A model generated the notes under the pieces. The model did no database searches. It saw nothing but the letters and a program-made list of their open reading frames with translations, and was not told the DNA's origin. A stretch of DNA of 64,000 nt from Streptomyces griseofuscus (GTDB taxonomy: Bacteria > Actinomycetota > Actinomycetes > Streptomycetales > Streptomycetaceae). The stretch is taken from assembly GCF_014673495.1 (NCBI RefSeq), contig NZ_CP051006.1:3472001-3536000 (forward strand), written 5' to 3'. Positions 59,320-64,000 of this stretch are shown here, piece after piece. Position 1 is the stretch's first letter. Each line of letters starts with the position of its first letter. The position numbers were made by a program, and so were the translations under genes.

Positions 59320-60279
59320 TCAGGACAGCCACTGCTTCCAGACGGAGGGGTGGCTGTCCACCCACTTCTTCGCCGCCGCGTCCGGGGACAGCTTGTCCTG
59401 GGCGATCAGCAGGGAGACCTCGTTCTGGTCGTCGGTGGTCCAGCGGAACTTCTTCAGGAACTCCGCCGCCTTGCCGCCCGACCTGGCGAAGTCCGCGTTG
59501 AGGTACTTCTGGAGCGGGGTGCGCGGATAGGCGCAGGTGATCTTCGCCGCGTCCGCGTCGCAGCCGTCCTTGTACGGCGGCAGCTTCACCTCCGTCATCG
59601 GGACCTTCTTGAACAGCCACTGCGGTGAGTACCAGTACGTCAGGAAGGGCTTCTTCTCCTTGGCGAACTGCTTCATCTGGGTGATCTGCGCGGCCTCGGA
59701 ACCGGCGAAGACGACCTGGTAGTTCAGCTTCAGGTTCTTCACCAGGGCCTTGTCATTGGTGACATAGGACGGGGAGCCGTCCATCAGCTGGCCCTTGCCG
59801 CCGCTCTCCGCGGTGCGGAAGAGGGAGGCGTACTTGTTCAGGTTGTGCCAGTCGGTGATGTCGGGGTGCTGTTCGACGAGGTACGTCGGCACGAACCAGC
59901 CGATGTGACCGGTCACCCCGAGATCGCCGGCGCGGGCGATCGTCTTCTTGTCGTCGACGTAGCGCTTCTCCTGGTCGGGGTGGCCCCAGTCCTCCAGGAT
60001 GGCGTCGACCCGGCCCTGGCTCAGCGCGTCCCACGCGGGCACCTCGTCCACCTGCACGGTGTCGACGCGGTAGCCCAGCTTGTGCTCCAGCAGGTACTGG
60101 GCGACGGCCACATTGGACTCGGCGCCCACCCAGGACTGCACGGACAGGGTGACGCTCTTGCCGCCGCCGGTGTGCGCGAACGGGCTGGCCTGCTTGGTCA
60201 TGTCGGCGGCGCCGCAGCCGGTGGTCAGCCCCAGCACGGCGAGCGCGACGGGGACCGCCGTACGCAGTCGGATCCGCAT
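59320..60279 (-). CDS. glycine betaine ABC transporter substrate-binding lipoprotein
   Basis: The 319 aa precursor has a lipobox LGLTTGC with Cys22. The mature part belongs to the OpuAC/ProX family: VQSWVGAESNVAVAQYLLEHKLGY, LSQGRVDAILEDWGH, GHIGWFVPTYLVEQHPDI and KPFLTYWYSPQWLFKKVPMTEVKLPPYKDGCDADAA. The many Trp and Tyr residues would make the aromatic box for quaternary ammonium compounds. It is the last gene, one base behind the permease stop (TGACATG). Its mature form is tethered outside. Confidence 0.93.
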   Translation of the reverse strand: MRIRLRTAVPVALAVLGLTTGCGAADMTKQASPFAHTGGGKSVTLSVQSWVGAESNVAVAQYLLEHKLGYRVDTVQVDEVPAWDALSQGRVDAILEDWGHPDQEKRYVDDKKTIARAGDLGVTGHIGWFVPTYLVEQHPDITDWHNLNKYASLFRTAESGGKGQLMDGSPSYVTNDKALVKNLKLNYQVVFAGSEAAQITQMKQFAKEKKPFLTYWYSPQWLFKKVPMTEVKLPPYKDGCDADAAKITCAYPRTPLQKYLNADFARSGGKAAEFLKKFRWTTDDQNEVSLLIAQDKLSPDAAAKKWVDSHPSVWKQWLS

Positions 60280-60280
60280 G

Positions 60281-62209
60281 TCAGGCTCCCTTCCCCGGGC
60301 GGCGTTCGGTCGGCTGGGTCACCCGGTCCAGCATCAGGCCCAGGCAGACGATGGCGGCACCGGCCACCAGACCGGTCGCCAGGTCGCCCTGGGCGAGGCC
60401 GAAGGCGACGTTGTAGCCGAGGGAGCCGCCGCCGACCAGACCGCCGATGATGACGACGGCGAGGACCAGGACCACGCCCTGGTTGACGGCGAGCAGCAAC
60501 GCGCGGCGGGCGAGCGGAAGTTGGACCTGCCACAGCTGCTGCCGTCCGGTCGCGCCGAGCGAGCGCGCCGACTCCAGGGCCGCCGGGTCCACCTGGCGCA
60601 GGCCCTGGGTGGTGATGCGGATGACGGCGGGCAGCGCGTAGACGACGGCCGCGGCGACCGCGGGGGCGCGGCCGACGCCGAACAGGGCGACGACCGGGAT
60701 CAGGTACACGAACTGCGGCATCGTCTGGAAGACGTCCAGGACCGGGCGCAGGGCGCGCTCGACGCGGTCGCTGCGGGCGGCGGCGATACCGGTGGCGAAG
60801 CCGAGCACCAGGGTGACGGCGACGGCGGCCAGTACCTGGGAGAGGGTGTCCAGGGAGGGCTCCCACACGCCGAGGACACCGATCGCGGCCATGGCGAGGA
60901 CGGCGGTCAGCGCGGTGCGCCAGGTGCCGATCACCCAGGCGAGGGCGGCGACGATCAGCAGCAGCGACCACCAGGGCAGCCACTGGAGTCCGTCGCGGAT
61001 CGGGTCCAGGACCCAGGTGGTGAAGTGGGCCGCCCAGTCGGCGGTGCCGCCGATGACCGGGACGCCGGAGTAGAGGTGGCCGGTCATCCAGTCGACGGCG
61101 CGGTTGACCGGGGCGGCGATCTGCACGCTCCAGCCGTTCGGCCAGTCGAGGACGCCGAGCAGGCGGGCGGCGAGGGCGGCGGCGGCGGTGACGGCGAGGG
61201 CGTACGGCCAGCCGATCGTCCGGGGTCCCTTCGCGCCGTCGGCGCCGGCCGCGCCGGTCACCCGGTCCAGGACCACGGCGAGCAGCACGATCGGGATGCC
61301 GGCGGCGAGGGCCTGGCCGACGTCGACGGTGGACAGGGCCTGGTAGACCCGGTCGCCGAGGCCGCCGGCGCCGATGACGGAGGCGATGACGGCCATGGAC
61401 AGGGCCATCATGATCGTCTGGTTGAGGCCCAGCAGCAGTTCCTTGCGGGCCAGCGGGATACGGGCGGTCAGCAGCCGCTGGCGGCGGGTGGCGCCGAGCG
61501 ACTCCACGGCCTCCAGGACCTCGGGATCGGCGCCGCGCAGGCCGAGGGCGGTGAGACGGGCCATGGGCGGGGCGGCGTAGACGACGGTGGCGAGGACGGC
61601 CGCGGGGACGCCGATGCCGAAGACCAGGACGACGGGGAGGAGGTAGGCGAAGGCCGGGAGGACCTGCATCGTGTCCAGGACCGGGCGCAGGGCGCGGTCC
61701 AGGCGCGGGGAGAGTCCGCCGGCGAGGCCGAGGGCGGTGCCGACGAGCACCGAGGCGAGGACCGCGGCGACCATCAGCGCGAGGGTCTGCATCGTCGGTT
61801 CCCACATGCCGAGGGCGCCGCAGGCGAGGAACGCGACGGCGGTGCCGGCGGCCAGGCGGGGGCCCGCCACCCGCCAGGCGACGAGGGCGCCGAGCGCGGT
61901 GACGCCGGGCCAGCCGAGGGCGAGGAGGGCGACGTAGACCGCGCGCACGGCGAGGACGACGGCGTTGCTGATGTAGCCGAAGAAGTAGAGGAAGAGGGGG
62001 TGGGTGTCGCGGTTGTCGATGATCCAGTTGCTGGCGCTGGTCAGCGGCTGGGTGAGGCTGACCGTGAGGTGGTGGGGCCAGGTGCGGCCGTGCAGCAGCG
62101 GGAGCAGGACGGCCGTGATCAGGGCGAGCAGCAGGAGCTTGCCGACGGCTCTGTTGCGCAGGACGGCGGGGGTCCTGGTGCGCAGGGCGGGGACGGTGAG
62201 GGTAGCCAT
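60281..62209 (-). CDS. glycine betaine ABC transporter, fused double permease
   Basis: The 642 aa protein holds two permease modules in one chain. The first has its BPD loop at ESLGATRRQRLLTARIPLARKELLLGLNQTI (about residues 240-270), the second at RSLGATGRQQLWQVQLPLARRALLLAVNQG (about 545-575). Each is the EAA-type segment contacting the ATPase (family ProW/OpuAB), preceded by PAFAYLLPVVLVFGIG and PQFVYLIPVVALFGVG respectively. About 12-14 spans are visible. Most proteobacterial systems use a homodimer of one module. ATG at 62209 overlaps the ATPase gene stop (ATGA). Confidence 0.92.
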   Translation of the reverse strand: MATLTVPALRTRTPAVLRNRAVGKLLLLALITAVLLPLLHGRTWPHHLTVSLTQPLTSASNWIIDNRDTHPLFLYFFGYISNAVVLAVRAVYVALLALGWPGVTALGALVAWRVAGPRLAAGTAVAFLACGALGMWEPTMQTLALMVAAVLASVLVGTALGLAGGLSPRLDRALRPVLDTMQVLPAFAYLLPVVLVFGIGVPAAVLATVVYAAPPMARLTALGLRGADPEVLEAVESLGATRRQRLLTARIPLARKELLLGLNQTIMMALSMAVIASVIGAGGLGDRVYQALSTVDVGQALAAGIPIVLLAVVLDRVTGAAGADGAKGPRTIGWPYALAVTAAAALAARLLGVLDWPNGWSVQIAAPVNRAVDWMTGHLYSGVPVIGGTADWAAHFTTWVLDPIRDGLQWLPWWSLLLIVAALAWVIGTWRTALTAVLAMAAIGVLGVWEPSLDTLSQVLAAVAVTLVLGFATGIAAARSDRVERALRPVLDVFQTMPQFVYLIPVVALFGVGRAPAVAAAVVYALPAVIRITTQGLRQVDPAALESARSLGATGRQQLWQVQLPLARRALLLAVNQGVVLVLAVVIIGGLVGGGSLGYNVAFGLAQGDLATGLVAGAAIVCLGLMLDRVTQPTERRPGKGA

Positions 62210-63324
62210 CAGACGGCCTCCGGGGTGGCGCGGGGGCCCGCGGCCGGGGCGACGGGCACGCCGGCCACCACGCCCAGCAGCTGCTCGTGGTCGACCACGC
62301 CCAGGCACTTGCCGTGGTCCATGACACGGGCCGGGCTGCCGGTGCGGGCGACGGCCTCGATGGCCTCCGAGACCGTGGCGTCCGGCGTGAGCGCGGGGCC
62401 TTCGGCGCTTTCCCCCAGGGACGCGGGCCGCATGGCCGTACGGGCGGTCAGCACCTGCTCGCGCGGTACGTCCCGGACGAACTCGCGGACGTAGTCGTCG
62501 GCCGGGGAGCCGACGATCTCCTCGGGGGTGCCGAGCTGGACGACCTGGCCGTCGCGCATCAGGGCGATGCGGTCGCCGAGCTTGAGGGCCTCGCTGAGGT
62601 CGTGGGTGATGAAGACCATCGTGCGGCCCTCCTCCTCGTGGAGGCGGGCGACCTCGTCCTGCATATCGCGCCGGATGAGGGGGTCCAGGGCGCTGAACGG
62701 CTCGTCGAAGAGCAGCACTTCGGGGTCGACGGCGAGTGCGCGGGCGAGGCCGACGCGCTGGCGCTGGCCGCCGGAGAGCTGGCCGGGGCGGCGGTGCTCC
62801 ATGCCTTCGAGGCCGACCTTGGCGACGATCTCGGCGGCGCGCTCACGGCGCTCGGCCTTGCCGACGCCCTGGATCTCCAGGCCGTAGGCGACATTGTCGA
62901 GCACGGTGCGGTGCGGGAGCAGGCCGAAGTGCTGGAAGACCATCGCGGCCCGGTGCCGGCGCAGTTCGCGCAGCCGGGTCCTGTCCATGGCGCGGACGTC
63001 CTCGCCGTCGATGGCGATGGTGCCCGCGGTCGGCTCGATCAGCCGGGTCAGACAGCGCACGAGGGTGGACTTGCCGGAGCCGGACAGGCCCATCACCACG
63101 AAGACCTCGCCCTTGCGGACGTCGAAGGAGACATCGCGGACGGCGGCGGTGCAGCCGGTGCGGGCGCGCAGCTCGGCGGCGTCGAGGGCGCCGAGTTCGG
63201 GGTCGGCGGGGACGCGCTCGGGCTTGGGGCCGAAGACCTTCCACAGGCCGGAGACGGAGAAGACGGGCGCCTCGTCCTGGGCGGTGGGGGGCTTGCGGGT
63301 GGGGACGGGGGTGGTGGTACTCAT
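62209..63324 (-). CDS. glycine betaine/proline ABC transporter ATP-binding protein with CBS domain
   Basis: The 371 aa ATPase of the ProV/OpuAA type has Walker [17 protein letters not shown] near residue 78, [28 protein letters not shown], the signature [16 protein letters not shown], Walker [14 protein letters not shown] and [13 protein letters not shown] single CBS-like domain follows at about 300-355 ([34 protein letters not shown]); in related transporters tandem CBS domains sense ionic strength. Its start overlaps the oxidoreductase gene stop (ATGA). Confidence 0.94.
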   Translation of the reverse strand: MSTTTPVPTRKPPTAQDEAPVFSVSGLWKVFGPKPERVPADPELGALDAAELRARTGCTAAVRDVSFDVRKGEVFVVMGLSGSGKSTLVRCLTRLIEPTAGTIAIDGEDVRAMDRTRLRELRRHRAAMVFQHFGLLPHRTVLDNVAYGLEIQGVGKAERRERAAEIVAKVGLEGMEHRRPGQLSGGQRQRVGLARALAVDPEVLLFDEPFSALDPLIRRDMQDEVARLHEEEGRTMVFITHDLSEALKLGDRIALMRDGQVVQLGTPEEIVGSPADDYVREFVRDVPREQVLTARTAMRPASLGESAEGPALTPDATVSEAIEAVARTGSPARVMDHGKCLGVVDHEQLLGVVAGVPVAPAAGPRATPEAV

Positions 63325-64000
63325 CGGCGATCGCCTCCGATCAGATCGACGGCCTTCTCCCCGACCATCAGCACCCCGATCATCGGGTTGACGGCGGGAA
63401 CGGTCGGGAAGACGGACGCGTCCGCGACGCGAATGCCGTCGAGACCACGGATCTTCAACTCCGGGTCGACCACGGCGAGTTCGTCGTCGGCCGCGCCCAT
63501 CCGGCAGGTGCCGGCGGGGTGGTAGACGGTGTGGTGGGCCTTGCGCAGCAGCTCGCTGAGCTGCTCGTCGTCGGTGACCTCGGGGCCGGGGAAGACCTCG
63601 CGCTTCAGCCAGCCCGCGAACGGCTCGGTCCGGGCTATCTCGCGGGCTATCTTCACGCCGTCGACGAGGGTCCGCGCGTCGTAGCCGTCCTCGTCGGTGA
63701 AGTACCGGAAGTCGAGGGCGGGCTTGGTCTCGGGGTCGGCGCTGGTGAGGTAGAGGCGGCCGCGGGCCCGGGACTTGGGGATGTTGGGGGTCATCGACAC
63801 GCCGTGCTCGGGTCGTTCGTAGCCGAGGCGCTCGGGGTTGTCGGTGAAGGGGATCTGGTAGAAGTGGAACATCAGGTCGGGGGCGTCCAGCGACTCGTCC
63901 CGGCGCACGAACAGCGCGGCGTCGGAGTCCATCGCGGAGTTCGCCGGCAGCGGCCGGTTCGTCTCCCAGACGATCACCGACTCGGGGTGGTCCTGGAGGT
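63321..64000 (-). CDS. GMC-family oxidoreductase (choline dehydrogenase-like), C-terminal part
   Basis: Only the last 226 or so residues are in the window; the frame continues past the right edge with [12 protein letters not shown], a normal mid-protein GMC segment. The C-terminal domain is clear: [55 protein letters not shown] with the catalytic His, and [30 protein letters not shown] near the FAD. Coupling to the betaine transporter genes suggests choline oxidation to betaine aldehyde for osmoprotection. It is the first visible gene of that operon. Confidence 0.9.
   Translation of the reverse strand, partial: LQDHPESVIVWETNRPLPANSAMDSDAALFVRRDESLDAPDLMFHFYQIPFTDNPERLGYERPEHGVSMTPNIPKSRARGRLYLTSADPETKPALDFRYFTDEDGYDARTLVDGVKIAREIARTEPFAGWLKREVFPGPEVTDDEQLSELLRKAHHTVYHPAGTCRMGAADDELAVVDPELKIRGLDGIRVADASVFPTVPAVNPMIGVLMVGEKAVDLIGGDRR

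Noticed and set aside
60080..62494. 804-codon plus-strand open frame over the betaine permease
   Set aside because: Very rich in Gly, Asp, Glu and Arg as expected from the antisense of a GC-rich membrane gene; the minus-strand permease has clear motifs.

Overview
The window is a 64 kb stretch of high-GC actinobacterial chromosome, almost certainly Streptomyces. The coding regions are strongly GC3-biased, and GTG starts and ATGA/GTGA stop-start overlaps are frequent. The gene order (deoA-cdd-nucleoside ABC transporter, neuB/neuA-like wall-glycan genes, paired ECF sigma factors, sdhCDAB, D-Ala carboxypeptidase next to an SCO4848-type membrane protein, trpS, glyA, glycine betaine uptake) matches, as I recall it, a conserved core region of Streptomyces chromosomes. 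I see no tRNA, rRNA, CRISPR array, prophage or insertion sequence.

Layout. 1-6.0 kb: an alpha/beta hydrolase-like protein, a LysR regulator divergent from an MFS exporter, an ECF sigma factor with a SnoaL-like tail overlapping a STAS-domain gene, an AEC permease and a decayed Uma2 gene. 6.1-13.1 kb (minus strand): nucleoside scavenging, with a BMP-type lipoprotein, an ATPase, two permeases, cytidine deaminase and thymidine phosphorylase. The ATPase appears to start at an ATC codon. The lipoprotein and ATPase genes carry a similar CGCGTAGA-containing site about 87 bp upstream. 13.4-15.7 kb: an M20 amidohydrolase, a broken methyltransferase and a small unknown protein.

15.7-24.7 kb: two divergent operons for a nonulosonic-acid (sialic acid/Kdn-like) surface glycan. 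One holds a DUF6716-type glycosyltransferase, a CMP-nonulosonate synthetase fused to a KdsC-like phosphatase, a NeuB synthase and a sialyltransferase-like protein. The other holds a GT2 enzyme, a polysialyltransferase-like protein, an acyltransferase and a broken methyltransferase. Related S. coelicolor genes have been linked to teichulosonic acid of the cell wall.

24.7-37.4 kb: a TetR repressor with twin operators divergent from an FAD monooxygenase, a LysE exporter, a cobalamin-dependent acyl-CoA mutase large subunit, an L,D-transpeptidase, two paralogous ECF sigma modules (one with a full membrane anti-sigma protein, one with a 72-residue remnant) with shared 14-mers around them, several small unknown genes, a DUF4328 membrane protein and a GH20 hexosaminidase. 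37.5-49.4 kb: a degenerate UraD-like protein, sdhCDAB with a perfect terminator, a VOC protein, a TetR regulator, an intact Uma2 protein, a family 5 solute-binding protein, a D-Ala carboxypeptidase, a YihY/BrkB protein and a DprE2-like reductase.

49.4-64 kb: a 2H phosphoesterase, tryptophanyl-tRNA synthetase, serine hydroxymethyltransferase behind a ZTP (pfl) riboswitch, a glutathionylspermidine synthase-like ATP-grasp protein with a small lipoprotein, a DMT-type membrane protein, an XRE/MmyB regulator, a MocR regulator divergent from an AhpD-like protein and a PEP mutase-like protein, and a glycine betaine uptake operon with a fused double permease behind a GMC (choline) oxidoreductase cut by the window edge.
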